Positions 46,156 through 55,647 of a stretch of 64,000 nt of DNA are shown here, piece by piece. The stretch spans positions 150,540,501-150,604,500 of the forward strand of contig CM075670.1 in NCBI GenBank assembly GCA_037962975.1, given 5' to 3'. Both the position numbers and the translations under genes were made by a program. Positions within the stretch are counted from its first letter, which is position 1, and the number at the start of each line of letters is the position of its first letter. Under the pieces are notes generated by a model, which did not search any database, was not told where the DNA came from, and worked only from the letters and a program-made list of their open reading frames with translations. The DNA comes from Clitoria ternatea. Its lineage: Eukaryota > Streptophyta > Magnoliopsida > Fabales > Fabaceae.

Positions 46156-46179
46156 GATAATAATAATAATAATAATAAT
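46156..46179. repeat. (ATA)n microsatellite in E7
   Basis: Eight perfect trinucleotide units (ATAATAATA...). Confidence 0.8.
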
Positions 46180-46211
46180 GCCAGACGAAGGGACGCATGT
46201 GTCCCTAAGGG

Positions 46212-46217
46212 TATAAG
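46212..46217 (+). promoter_or_regulatory. Possible TATA box of the E7 LTR
   Basis: GGGTATAAGAC followed by a pyrimidine-rich leader (CTCTCTCTTTCC). Weak match. Confidence 0.35.
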
Positions 46218-46870
46218 ACAACTTCAGCTCTCTCTTTCCTTCATTAATTCACATTGGACAGCTCTTCTTGTGGGTGCGTCTGGTCTCTCCTTTCCCTGTT
46301 TTCTCTTCTTCACTCTCATTCGCGTCGAACAGTGAGAGAGTCGAGAGCTTCTGGGAGGAACATCAATGCGGCTCTGTTCCACTCCCTGTCCTCTTCTTCC
46401 TCTCAGTCGCCTTCTTCCCCCTCCTTCTTCTTCCACTTGGAGCTATTAGTGTCCCAGTTGGAAGGCTGTGCTGGGAAGTGCCTTGGTGTCGTGGGGGAGA
46501 CGAACCCGTTGGAGAAAAGAGCAACTCTGGCCCAGGATCAATGCTGAGTCCGAAGGCTGGTGGAAGAGGAGTAACAGAAGGGCGATCGGTCAGCATTGCA
46601 ACTTGAGGAGTCTCTGAACCCCGACAGCAGGTAGGGGGCGCTTTGCATGTCAAGTGTATGGTTTATGACCGGGTTTCGGGTGCTTGCTTTAATGTGATAT
46701 GTTGTGTGAAAGGTGTAGATCGATGTGAATTGATACGTGATTTCCATTTTGAATGTTGTGTTGAAATGCATGTTGACTCCGTTAAAAATGTCGAGTGGAT
46801 GTGCTGTAATGTGGTTACCTTGGATGCTTGTTGTGGAATTGTATGAGATTGCATATATGAGATGACTCCC

Positions 46871-47024
46871 AGAATCCTGACCATTTCCATGAGGACCCGT
46901 GGTAGCCGACGGAGCTAGAGCTGGGTCTCAAGACGTCACGGGGTGACCGGACCACACGGAAAGGGCTAGTGGACGGGGGTCAGAAAGGCATCTGGAGTCG
47001 TATAAGATGATTTCAGTCAGATTC
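46871..47024 (+). repeat. First copy of a roughly 148-bp duplication in E7
   Basis: CCATGAGGACCCGTGGTAGCC and the following 110 bases (GGAGCTAGAGCTGGGTCTC, GACGTCACGGGGTGACCGG) recur at 60046-60150 with small changes. Without E8 the two copies are adjacent and about 148 bp apart. Confidence 0.8.
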
Positions 47025-47219
47025 TGATAAGTACTTATTTTGTGATTAAATTCATGACTCAATTGGATCCATTTCCTGAAATACTTAACTAGATTGATAA
47101 AATTGAGCATGATTTTTATTATAAATAATAATGTGTTAAGTAAATAAGCTTGCTCTGAAAAATATTGAAGACAGGTTCCAAAAGCTTGAAAGAAGTTCAA
47201 GAGGATTCAACATCATCAG

Positions 47220-47785
47220 AACCCCACGCTTAAGGATAACCTCGAGCACGCTTGAGCGCAACCTTGTTGAAGGACTAAAGAAAACAGAGAAGCTTCAGGA
47301 CCCTCTCACGCTCAAGCGGAAGAACGCGTCGCTTGAGCGTGAGACCTAAAGCGCCCAAGCGAGAAGCAAGCGTGACCCTGAGCGTGGATTGAAGGACAAC
47401 AAGTAGCATCAGACTTACCCACGCTTAAGCGTGAGAAGGGGACGCTCGAGCGTGAACACAAGAGCGCTTGAGCGCGGCTGAAAAGGATCAAGCGTGAGCG
47501 TGAGCGTGACTCTGCGCATGAGGCACGCTTGAGCGTGACTGAAGGAAGCTTGAGCGTGACTAGGCACATGAAGGGCGCTTGAGCGCAGGCTTTACACGCT
47601 TGAGCGTGAGGAATGGATATTAAGGCCTCGCCTGAGCGTAACTGAGTAAGGCTAAGCGAGGAGCAAGCGTAAGAAGACAAGGAAGCCACGCTTGAGCGTG
47701 AATTACTTCAGCTTGAGCGTGAGATCATCAAGAAGCATCAGAGCCCTTCACGCTTGAGCGTGACCATCAAGCTCAAGCGTGACTC
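47220..47785 (+). repeat. CGCTTGAGCG word cluster in E8 U3
   Basis: About 17 words in 560 bp, mostly CACGCTTGAGCGTGA, in the CTTGAG orientation. The same cluster is at 58438-59003 in the 3' LTR. Confidence 0.85.
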
Positions 47786-47924
47786 ACACAGCATGGGTTT
47801 CTTCATTCTTTATTCACCAATAATGCGATGCCAACTCGCCCACTTTCTTCTGTTTCCACCAGTCTCTGAAAGATGCCGCATGGGTTCTACGTAAGTGGGG
47901 CAAGAGAAGCTGAGTCAAAACTCC

Positions 47925-47930
47925 TATAAA
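47925..47930 (+). promoter_or_regulatory. TATA box of the E8 5' LTR
   Basis: CTCCTATAAATCAAG, about 140 bases after the last word of the U3 cluster; the 3' LTR copy is at 59143-59148. Probable core promoter for the genomic RNA. Confidence 0.6.
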
Positions 47931-48817
47931 TCAAGCTGCAAACAGAGCACAAATAATCAATCTCCTAACATCTGATACATCAGATCCATCCTCTGTATTT
48001 TTCATTTCACACTTTCCATTTTCTGTATTCATTTCTTTGATGGTGAAAATGCAAGGCATGAGTAACTAATCTCCCTTATGGGATTGGCTGTAATCCATTC
48101 AACACTGAAGTAATGCTGTCGTAAGTTTTCATTGAGTAATGAGATTTGATAAAGTTTCTGTATTTCCTTCTGCGTTTAATGCCTGAAAGTACTTGATCAC
48201 TATTTTCTTGTTCTAAGTTTTCTTGAGTATGCTGGGAAGTGACTTTTGAAAGCAGACCCTGAAAGAAATGCTTGTTGTGAGTAGGTAGCCAGGGATGGCA
48301 TCTAACGCAACAAACGTCAAAACAATCGATCGATAATGCTGGAATGGTTTCCAAAGTGACTGAGGGATCAGCGGTTTGGAAATCATTCTTATGAATTTTG
48401 TAGTCGAGGGATCGATGCAAATGACTTTGATTGTGACGTAGAACTTATCTTTTTGATTTACTTATATGAAAACTTATGCAGCTTACAGAGGTGAAGATGT
48501 GATGAAGCCAATCCCTGTTTTACAAAACTGATTTTCCCAACATCATTTACTGTCATCTTTTACACAATATTATTCTCTGTTATTTTGTTACTTGCTGTTT
48601 TTCATTCAACAACATTCACAACAAACCCAAACAAAAACTTTCTGCCAAATCAATTCAAACTAAGATCTTCATTCTAGCACCTCCTCAGTGGAACGACAAC
48701 TATACTATATTACAACTTCTGTGTTTAAACTTGGCACATCCATTTCATTGAGTTCATATTATACAAACTTGATTCTCTTTCAGCAAACTCAATATAAGCA
48801 AAACACCTATCAAGTTT

Positions 48818-48835
48818 TGGCGCCGCTGCCGGGGA
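48818..48835 (+). other. E8 primer-binding site
   Basis: TGGCGCCGCTGCCGGGGA, five bases after the LTR end. Asp-tRNA-type PBS of Athila/Tat elements. Confidence 0.88.
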
Positions 48836-49074
48836 GGTGATTTAAGTTTGAATATTTTTAGCATTGAATTGATAAGACAGTGTAAATAAATTTGTTTTCA
48901 ATTTGTTTTTATTTTTATTTTTTTTACCTTGCTACTTTGAATTCTTGATTTATGATCTTGAGAGGATAGGGTACAAAAGAACAACTTGCATTTGATCCTG
49001 AGATAAACAGGTTCCTCAAGAAAATCAAGAAAGCAAAGCAGAACCTCCAAGAAGGACAAACTTCCTCTGTTACA
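48836..49074 (+). other. E8 gag leader with conserved in-frame extension
   Basis: An ATG at 48952 opens the Gag frame, but a TAG follows after five codons (48967-48969). The frame then reads through a peptide containing FDPEINRFLKK, which is also found upstream of Gag in E4 and E5, up to the ATG at 49075. E4 has an ATG with no such early stop. So E8 Gag may begin 41 codons later than the ancestral form. Confidence 0.6.
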
Positions 49075-52000
49075 ATGGAGAACAACAACAATAATCAAAA
49101 TCCACCAAGGAGAACACTTGGAGATTACACATTGCAACAAGGACCTAGACACTACTCAAGCATTGCTATACCAAATACAATCAGGGCTATAGAAATGAAA
49201 CCTGCTTTCCTTAGTTTAATTAGTTCCCATCAATTTCATGGAATGTCCAGTGAAGATCCTTACACTCACTTGGCCACATTCTATGAATTGGTAGGAACAA
49301 TGGGATTTGAACAGGAAGTAATTGAGGCAGCATACCTAAGATTGTTTCCTTTTTCTCTTGCAGGAAAAGCTAAAGAATGGCTCCAGTCACACCCAAATCA
49401 AAGCTTGAACAGCTGGGAGACAGTGGAGGAAAAATTCCTACACAGATTCTTCCCACCATCCAGATTCATCAAGGCTAAATCAGATATCACAACATTTAAA
49501 CAAAGCCATGATGAACCCTTTTGTGAAGCATGGGAACGCTTCAAATCTCTCCTCAGAAAATGCCCAAACCATGGACTGGAAGATATTGCCCAATTGAATA
49601 TCTTTTACAGTGGTTTAAAGGGTGATACTAAAATGATTTTGGATGCAGCAGCTGGAGGAACCATGATGACAGTGGATGCAGAGCAAGCTACAGGGATCAT
49701 TGAAGCATTATCATCCACAGATTACCAGGCTCAGCATGACAGAACACAAATCCAAAAGAAGGGAGTGTTGGAACTTAATACAACAGATGCCATTTTGGCC
49801 CAAAATAAGATTTTGACACAACAAATTGAAGTTCTGACGCAGCAAATGGCAAAACTCCCGCAACAACTGCATGCTGTACAGTCCTCTACAGGAAACCAAC
49901 AAGCACAAATTAGATGTGACTTTTGTGGAGGAGAACATCAGAATGGACACTGCCAAGGAGAACAAGGAGACCACTCTATCCTCTATATGAATAACCAAGG
50001 TAAGCAAAGTAACTTCAATAACAATACTTACCCCAATAATTTTTCACAGGGATGGAGGAATAGTCAAAATGGTGGATGGAAGCCAGAAGCAAGCACATCC
50101 AACAGACAGCAACCTTATCAGCAAGGTCCTTCATTGACAGAAAGGACATCAAAACTAGAGGACACTCTAGAAAAATTCATGCAGGTCTCAATTACCAACC
50201 AAAAGAACACTGATGCTTCGATAAGAAACCTGGAGACACAAGTGGGGCAATTGGCTCGCCAAATTGCAGAGCATCACAACTCTCAATTTGGAGCTAATAC
50301 ACACCCAAATCCAAAGGAGCAATGCAAAGCAATCACAACAAGAAGTGGAAAGGTCATTGGACAGAAAGAGAATGACAAGGTGGAAGAGAAAGTAGAAAAA
50401 GAAAAAGAAACAGAAGAGGAAGTTAGTGAAAAGAGGAATAATGACATGAAGGAGGAAGTTGAGAAAGAAAAAAAGAAAGAAATAAAAGAGGAGAAGAAGA
50501 AGGTGGACGACCCAACACCACAACTGAAGAGCTTGCCGTATCCAAAGAACCCTTCAAAAATGGACAAGGAAAGGCAATTTGCAAGATTTATGGATATCTT
50601 CAAAAGGTTACAAATAAACATACCTTTTGTGGAAGCCATGGAGCAAATGCCAACTTACGCTAAATTTATGAAGGAGCTGTTAACAAAGAAGAAGAGATTT
50701 TCTGAAGAAACAGTGGAGCTTGCAGCAGGCTGCAGTGCCATCATTCAAAAGGCACTGCCACAAAAAACAAAAGACCCCGGAAGTTTCACAATCCCAGTAA
50801 CTATTGGTACTCTACCAGTAGGAAAAGCACTCTTGGATTTGGGAGCAAGCATTAATCTAATGCCTCTCTCAATGGTGAAAAAAATTGGAGATCTTGAGGT
50901 GAAGCCAACCCGGATGACCCTCCAGCTGGCAGATAGGTCTATGAAATTTCCATATGGCATAGCTGAAGATGTACTGGTAAGAGTTGACAAGTTTGTGTTT
51001 CCTGTAGATTTTGTCATAATGGATATAGAAGAAGATGCAGAGGTGCCTCTCATTTTGGGGAGACCCTTCATGAAGACTACAAAAGTAATCATTGATGTGG
51101 ATGACGGGAAGTTAAAAGTGAGAGTGCAAGATGAAGAAGTAAACTTCAACATGTTTGATGCAATGAAATACCCAAAAGACAAACAACAGTGCTTCAAAAT
51201 TGACATTGAAGAAGAAGCCATCAGAGAACAAACCAACGAATGGTTCAACAGAGATCCACTAGAGAAGCTGAACATTGGAGCAATGGAGGAAGACAAGAAG
51301 GACAAGCAAGATGCTCAAAAAGAAAGTCACTTTGAAAGGCTGTCTGAGGAAACAAAAGAAGTTGTCCCACCAAAAGTGGAGTTAAAAGCTTTACCTCCAC
51401 ACTTGAAATATGTTTTTCTTGATAATGATAACCAAAAACCTGTTATTATTAATAGGGAATTGACAGGTACAGAAGAGAAGCAGTTGATTCAAGTGTTAAA
51501 GGAACATTCAACAGCGATTGGATGGAGGCTGGAAGATTTGAAGGGAATAAGCCCAGCTTACTGCACTCATCACATTTACATGGAACAAGAATTCAAACCA
51601 ATTGCTCAGCCACAGAGACGTTTGAACCCAACTATGAAGGAAGTGGTAAAAGGGGAGGTAACTAAATTACTAGAAGCTGGTATAATCTATCCTATTTCTG
51701 ATAGCTCTTGGGTAAGTCCTGTGCAGGTTGTTCCAAAGAAAGGAGGAATCACTGTCATACAGAATGAGAAGCATGAATTGATCCCTACAAGAACAGTCAC
51801 AGGATGGAGGATGTGTATCGATTACAGGAAACTAAACACTGCTACCCGGAAAGATCACTTCCCTCTACCCTTCATGGATCAAATGTTAGAAAGACTTGCA
51901 GGTCAAGCATACTACTGCTTCCTAGATGGATACTCAGGGTATAACCAGATCGCAGTTGCACCTGAAGATCAAGAAAAAACAGCATTCACATGTCCCTTTG

Positions 52001-54270
52001 GGGTATTTGCATACAGAAAAATGCCCTTCGGATTGTGCAATGCCCCTGCAACATTTCAAAGATGTATGCTTGCTATCTTCTCTGATTTGGTGGAAAAATG
52101 CATAGAGGTTTTCATGGATGATTTTTCTGTTTTTGGTTCATCATTTGATCAATGTTTGAATAATTTGACCATTGTGTTGAAAAGATGTGTAGACACCAAT
52201 TTGGTTTTGAATTGGGAAAAATGTCACTTCATGGTGACTGAAGGCATTGTATTAGGACATCAAATCTCCAAAAGAGGTATTGAAGTGGACAAAGCAAAGG
52301 TAGAAGTAATCGAGAAATTGCCACCACCAGGAAATGTAAAAGGAGTGAGAAGCTTCTTGGGCCATGCAGGATTTTATAGAAGGTTCATCAAGGACTTCTC
52401 AAAAATTGCAAAGCCTTTGAGTAATCTCTTAAACAAAGACACTCCTTTTATTTTTGATGATTCTTGTTTACATGCCTTTGAAACTCTAAAGCATAAACTA
52501 ACATGTGCACCTGTAATAGTTGCCCCTGATTGGGGACTAGACTTTGAAATGATGTGTGATGCCAGTGATTATGCTGTTGGGGCCGTATTAGGACAAAGAA
52601 AGGCTAAAATTTTTCATGTTATACACTATGCTAGTAAAGTTTTAAATCCTGCACAAACAAATTATGCAACAACAGAGAAAGAACTCTTAGCAATAGTGTT
52701 TGGCCTGGAAAAATTTAGACCTTATCTGATTGGTTCCAAGATTACTATTTTTACTGACCATGCTGCCATTAAATATCTGTTGAATAAGCCTGATTCTAAG
52801 CCCAGACTGATTAGATGGATCTTGCTAATGCAAGAATTCAACCTAGTAGTCAAAGACAAAAAGGGCAGCGAAAATTTCATTGCAGATCATTTGTCCCGAC
52901 TTGTCAATCAGGAAGTCACACGGCTCCAACCTGAAGTGAAGGAAGAATTTCCTGATGAGAAGCTACTGATGATGAAAGAACGGCCATGGTTTGCAGACAT
53001 GGCCAACTTTAAAGCTGCTGGAATACTGCCTGATGACCTTTCATGGCAGCAGAAGAAGAAGTTTCTAAGGGATGCAAAGCAATTCATATGGGATGACCCC
53101 TACCTATTCAAACTTGGATCAGATCACATCTTGAGGAGATGTGTGTCCCAAGAGGAGGCTGAGAGCATCCTATGGCACTGTCACAGCTCACCCTATGGAG
53201 GACATTTCAATGGGGAAAGGACAGCAGCAAAGATCCTCCAATCAGGTTTTTATTGGCCCTCTTTGTTTAAAGATGCTAATGTTTTTGTGCAGCATTGTGA
53301 AGCATGTCAGAAGACAGGAAACATATCAAAAAGACATGAGATGCCCTTGACTGCCATCCTTGAAATAGAAGTCTTTGATTGCTGGGGCATCGATTTTACT
53401 GGGCCATTACCAATGTCATTCTCAAATGAGTACATAATTGTGGCAGTAGACTATGTCTCCAAGTGGGTGGAAGCCATGGCATGTACTAAAGCTGATGCCA
53501 AGACTGTCATCAAATTTCTTAAGAAACACATTTTCAGCAGGTTTGGCACCCCAAGAGTTTTAATAAGTGATAGAGGCTCTCATTTCTGCAACAGTCAACT
53601 CCAAAGATGCCTTGAACATTATGGAGTCAAGCACAAAGTAACTTCCCCTTACCATCCTCAAGCCAATGGCCAAGTGGAAGTATCCAACAGAGAAATCAAG
53701 AGGATACTTGAGAAGACAATCAGCCAAAGCAGAAAAGACTGGTCATTGAAGCTAGATGACGCTTTATGGGCCTATAGAACAGCATACAAGGCACCAACTG
53801 GATTTTCACCTTATCAGTTGGTATATGGTAAAAATTGCCATCTTCCAGTGGAACTTGAGCATAAAGCATTTTGGGCACTAAAAACCCTCAACTATGACCC
53901 AAAAGCATCAGCTGAAGAAAGGAAGATTCAGATGCATAAGTTGGAAGAATGGAGGAATCATGCCTATGACTCATCCAGGATCTATAAAGAAAAGATGAAG
54001 GTTTACCATGATAGACACATTATGAAGAAAAGTTTTCACCAGGGACAATCTGTTCTTCTTTTCAACTCAAGGATGAAACTATTCCCAGGAAAACTCAAGT
54101 CTAAATGGTCAGGACCCTTTATTGTCAGGGAGGTGAAACCTTATGGAGCTATTGAGTTACAAGATCCAAAATCTGAAAGAACTTGGGTCGTGAACGGACA
54201 GAGAATAAAGCCCTATTTAGGGGGAGAAGTGGAGAAGGTTGCCACTGATATCCTGCTAAAAGACCCATGA
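49075..54270 (+). CDS. E8 Gag-Protease-RT-RNase H-Integrase polyprotein (1731 aa), intact
   Basis: One open frame. Gag: MSSEDPYTHLATFYEL, LRLFPFSLAGKAKEWL, EAWERFKSLL (residues about 60-190), and a CX2CX3HX4C knuckle (CDFCGGEHQNGHC, 281-293). A Lys/Glu-rich linker lies at about 430-480. Protease active site DLGAS at 588. RT from about 845 (RRLNPTMKEVV) with the catalytic FMDDF at 1013-1017. RNase H: MCDASDYAVGAVLGQ (D1162), ATTEKELLAIV and FTDHAAIKYLL. Integrase: HHCC near 1368-1410, DDE triad D1440, D1499 and E1535 with the expected 35-residue spacing, then a KWSGPFIVREV C-terminus without chromodomain. Length and order fit Athila/Calypso. It would cleave itself, copy the RNA and integrate the cDNA. 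All catalytic residues that I can check are present. Confidence 0.96.
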   Translation: MENNNNNQNPPRRTLGDYTLQQGPRHYSSIAIPNTIRAIEMKPAFLSLISSHQFHGMSSEDPYTHLATFYELVGTMGFEQEVIEAAYLRLFPFSLAGKAKEWLQSHPNQSLNSWETVEEKFLHRFFPPSRFIKAKSDITTFKQSHDEPFCEAWERFKSLLRKCPNHGLEDIAQLNIFYSGLKGDTKMILDAAAGGTMMTVDAEQATGIIEALSSTDYQAQHDRTQIQKKGVLELNTTDAILAQNKILTQQIEVLTQQMAKLPQQLHAVQSSTGNQQAQIRCDFCGGEHQNGHCQGEQGDHSILYMNNQGKQSNFNNNTYPNNFSQGWRNSQNGGWKPEASTSNRQQPYQQGPSLTERTSKLEDTLEKFMQVSITNQKNTDASIRNLETQVGQLARQIAEHHNSQFGANTHPNPKEQCKAITTRSGKVIGQKENDKVEEKVEKEKETEEEVSEKRNNDMKEEVEKEKKKEIKEEKKKVDDPTPQLKSLPYPKNPSKMDKERQFARFMDIFKRLQINIPFVEAMEQMPTYAKFMKELLTKKKRFSEETVELAAGCSAIIQKALPQKTKDPGSFTIPVTIGTLPVGKALLDLGASINLMPLSMVKKIGDLEVKPTRMTLQLADRSMKFPYGIAEDVLVRVDKFVFPVDFVIMDIEEDAEVPLILGRPFMKTTKVIIDVDDGKLKVRVQDEEVNFNMFDAMKYPKDKQQCFKIDIEEEAIREQTNEWFNRDPLEKLNIGAMEEDKKDKQDAQKESHFERLSEETKEVVPPKVELKALPPHLKYVFLDNDNQKPVIINRELTGTEEKQLIQVLKEHSTAIGWRLEDLKGISPAYCTHHIYMEQEFKPIAQPQRRLNPTMKEVVKGEVTKLLEAGIIYPISDSSWVSPVQVVPKKGGITVIQNEKHELIPTRTVTGWRMCIDYRKLNTATRKDHFPLPFMDQMLERLAGQAYYCFLDGYSGYNQIAVAPEDQEKTAFTCPFGVFAYRKMPFGLCNAPATFQRCMLAIFSDLVEKCIEVFMDDFSVFGSSFDQCLNNLTIVLKRCVDTNLVLNWEKCHFMVTEGIVLGHQISKRGIEVDKAKVEVIEKLPPPGNVKGVRSFLGHAGFYRRFIKDFSKIAKPLSNLLNKDTPFIFDDSCLHAFETLKHKLTCAPVIVAPDWGLDFEMMCDASDYAVGAVLGQRKAKIFHVIHYASKVLNPAQTNYATTEKELLAIVFGLEKFRPYLIGSKITIFTDHAAIKYLLNKPDSKPRLIRWILLMQEFNLVVKDKKGSENFIADHLSRLVNQEVTRLQPEVKEEFPDEKLLMMKERPWFADMANFKAAGILPDDLSWQQKKKFLRDAKQFIWDDPYLFKLGSDHILRRCVSQEEAESILWHCHSSPYGGHFNGERTAAKILQSGFYWPSLFKDANVFVQHCEACQKTGNISKRHEMPLTAILEIEVFDCWGIDFTGPLPMSFSNEYIIVAVDYVSKWVEAMACTKADAKTVIKFLKKHIFSRFGTPRVLISDRGSHFCNSQLQRCLEHYGVKHKVTSPYHPQANGQVEVSNREIKRILEKTISQSRKDWSLKLDDALWAYRTAYKAPTGFSPYQLVYGKNCHLPVELEHKAFWALKTLNYDPKASAEERKIQMHKLEEWRNHAYDSSRIYKEKMKVYHDRHIMKKSFHQGQSVLLFNSRMKLFPGKLKSKWSGPFIVREVKPYGAIELQDPKSERTWVVNGQRIKPYLGGEVEKVATDILLKDP

Positions 54271-54311
54271 TCAAACTCAGGCGTCGAGCTAATGACGTTA
54301 AACAAGCGCTT

Positions 54312-54329
54312 ATTGGGAGGCAACCCAAT
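54312..54329 (+). other. Post-pol hairpin of E8
   Basis: ATTGGGAGGCAACCCAAT: a perfect 6-bp stem around AGGCAA, 41 bases after the pol stop and after GACGTTAAACAAGCGCTT. Confidence 0.75.
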
Positions 54330-54479
54330 CTTTTGTGTTTTATTTCTTTGAAAATTTTTCAAAAAAATAAAAATAAAAATAAAAATAAAATAATAAAGTT
54401 TCTGTTTACCTTGTAGAAGAGTCTCAAACAAAGGCAAACAAAACTGGAGTTGGAGGTTGAGTTCAGAGAGACATGAGGA

Positions 54480-55145
54480 CATCACCACGCTCAAGCGTGG
54501 ATAATCTAGCTTAAGCGAGCCAAGGTAAGTCCTAAACCATCCTCATCAAGCTTAAGCGTGAGAGTCAAGCTTAAGTGTGGCTTTTCAACAAAATAAACCC
54601 GATCTCGCTTAAGCGTAACCTATTACGCTTAAGCGAAGGGATCTGGATAGCAATCAGAGGCTGACACGCTCAAAGCAAGACCCCTGCGCCCAAGCGAGAA
54701 GTTAAACTAAGCATCAGAGGGGTGATCACGCTCAAGCGTGATACTTTGGCGCTCAAGCGCAACACCACTACGCTCAAGCGTGCCAAACATGCGCTCAAGC
54801 GAGGCATTAAATAGAGCATCAGGTATTGAAATGTTGCTACACGCTCAAGCGTGATAAACCTGCGCTCAAGCGCGCAACTCTTACGCCCAAGCGCGACGAA
54901 ATCACGCTCAAGCGTGAAGTTTTCATTCTCAGACTCTGAGTCCAGGCCGATCACGCTCAAGCGTGGAGATATTGCGCTCAAGCGAGGAACTCGTGCGCCC
55001 AAGCGTGACTTCAGGGCGCTCAAGCGTGAAGTTTTCATTCTCAGACTCTGAATCCAGGCCGATCACGCTCAAGCGTGGATATATGGCGCTCAAGCGAGGA
55101 ACTCGTGCGCTCAAGCGTGACTTGAGGGCGCTCAAGCGTGAAATG
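54480..55145 (+). repeat. CGCTCAAGCG word cluster in the E8 pol-ORF3 spacer
   Basis: More than twenty words in 660 bp, mostly in the CTCAAG orientation, the reverse complement of the LTR form. From 54916 to 55140 a 112-bp unit is present twice in tandem. The Arg/Leu/Ser-rich open frames on both strands are produced by these words. Confidence 0.85.
54916..55140. repeat. Tandem duplication, 112-bp unit
   Basis: Starts GAAGTTTTCATTCTCAGACT at 54916 and again at 55028; each unit holds four words. The two copies differ at a few bases. Confidence 0.85.
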
Positions 55146-55343
55146 CAAAAAGGCCCCCTGATAATAATAAATGCAGAAATCTGAAACCGCCCATTCTCAC
55201 TCACGTAACCGTTCATCAACCTTCCGTCTCTCTAAGTTTTGTAACCACCCTCTCTTCTCCAATAATTGTCTTTTCCCTTTCATTTCATAAATCACACTTT
55301 TATTTTGCAAACCATTTTCTCTAGCACGTTCGGATCCTTCCAG

Positions 55344-55647
55344 GTAACCACTGCACTATCCTCTTTTTGAATTAACAGCATATGACTACTGTGTTAGGGA
55401 GAATTTATACCTTTCTTTTTGCACATGTTGATGTCATTTCTCTCTGTGTTTAATGAATGTTATGATCTATACTTGGTTGTTCCTGAATTGTTAGAGAAAG
55501 GCATTCAAGGTTTGGCTCTTGTGTTTCACTTTCATTGTAATGCATGTCCCTTTTCTAGTTCACATTCTTTTAATGCATGCTGAATGTTCGATAAAAGTCC
55601 TAAAAGGAAGTATTTTAAGTGCAAAGTGGTTCTTAACCTTCTTGCAG
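55344..55647 (+). other. Intron-like leader before the E8 third ORF
   Basis: Donor CAG/GTAACC at 55344 and acceptor CCTTCTTGCAG ending at 55647, immediately before an ATG at 55648. The pyrimidine-rich acceptor is strong. Splicing would place the ATG at the start of the second exon. The open frame also extends upstream to an ATG at 55519, within this segment. Confidence 0.5.

Larger units (their letters stand above)
47025..48812 (+). repeat. E8 5' LTR (1788 bp)
   Basis: TGATAAGTACTT...CACCTATCA. U3 carries a CGCTTGAGCG word cluster (47220-47785). TATAAA at 47925-47930. Identical to 58243-60030 except A at 47210 versus G at 58428. The minus-strand open frames in U3 are the same in both LTRs and come from the words. 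Confidence 0.96.

Noticed and set aside
46254..46846. Several overlapping open frames after the E7 TATA-like box
   Set aside because: They lie in a GC-richer leader of a solo LTR, are open in several frames on both strands and show no domain.
47312..48420. Minus-strand open frames of 125 and 114 codons, repeated identically at 58530-59638
   Set aside because: The identity is that of the two LTRs. The first is built from the CGCTTGAGCG words; neither has a known domain.
50188..51305. Minus-strand Ser/Phe-rich open frames inside E8 Gag-Pol
   Set aside because: They are antisense shadows of the Lys/Glu-rich linker and protease region of the intact polyprotein.
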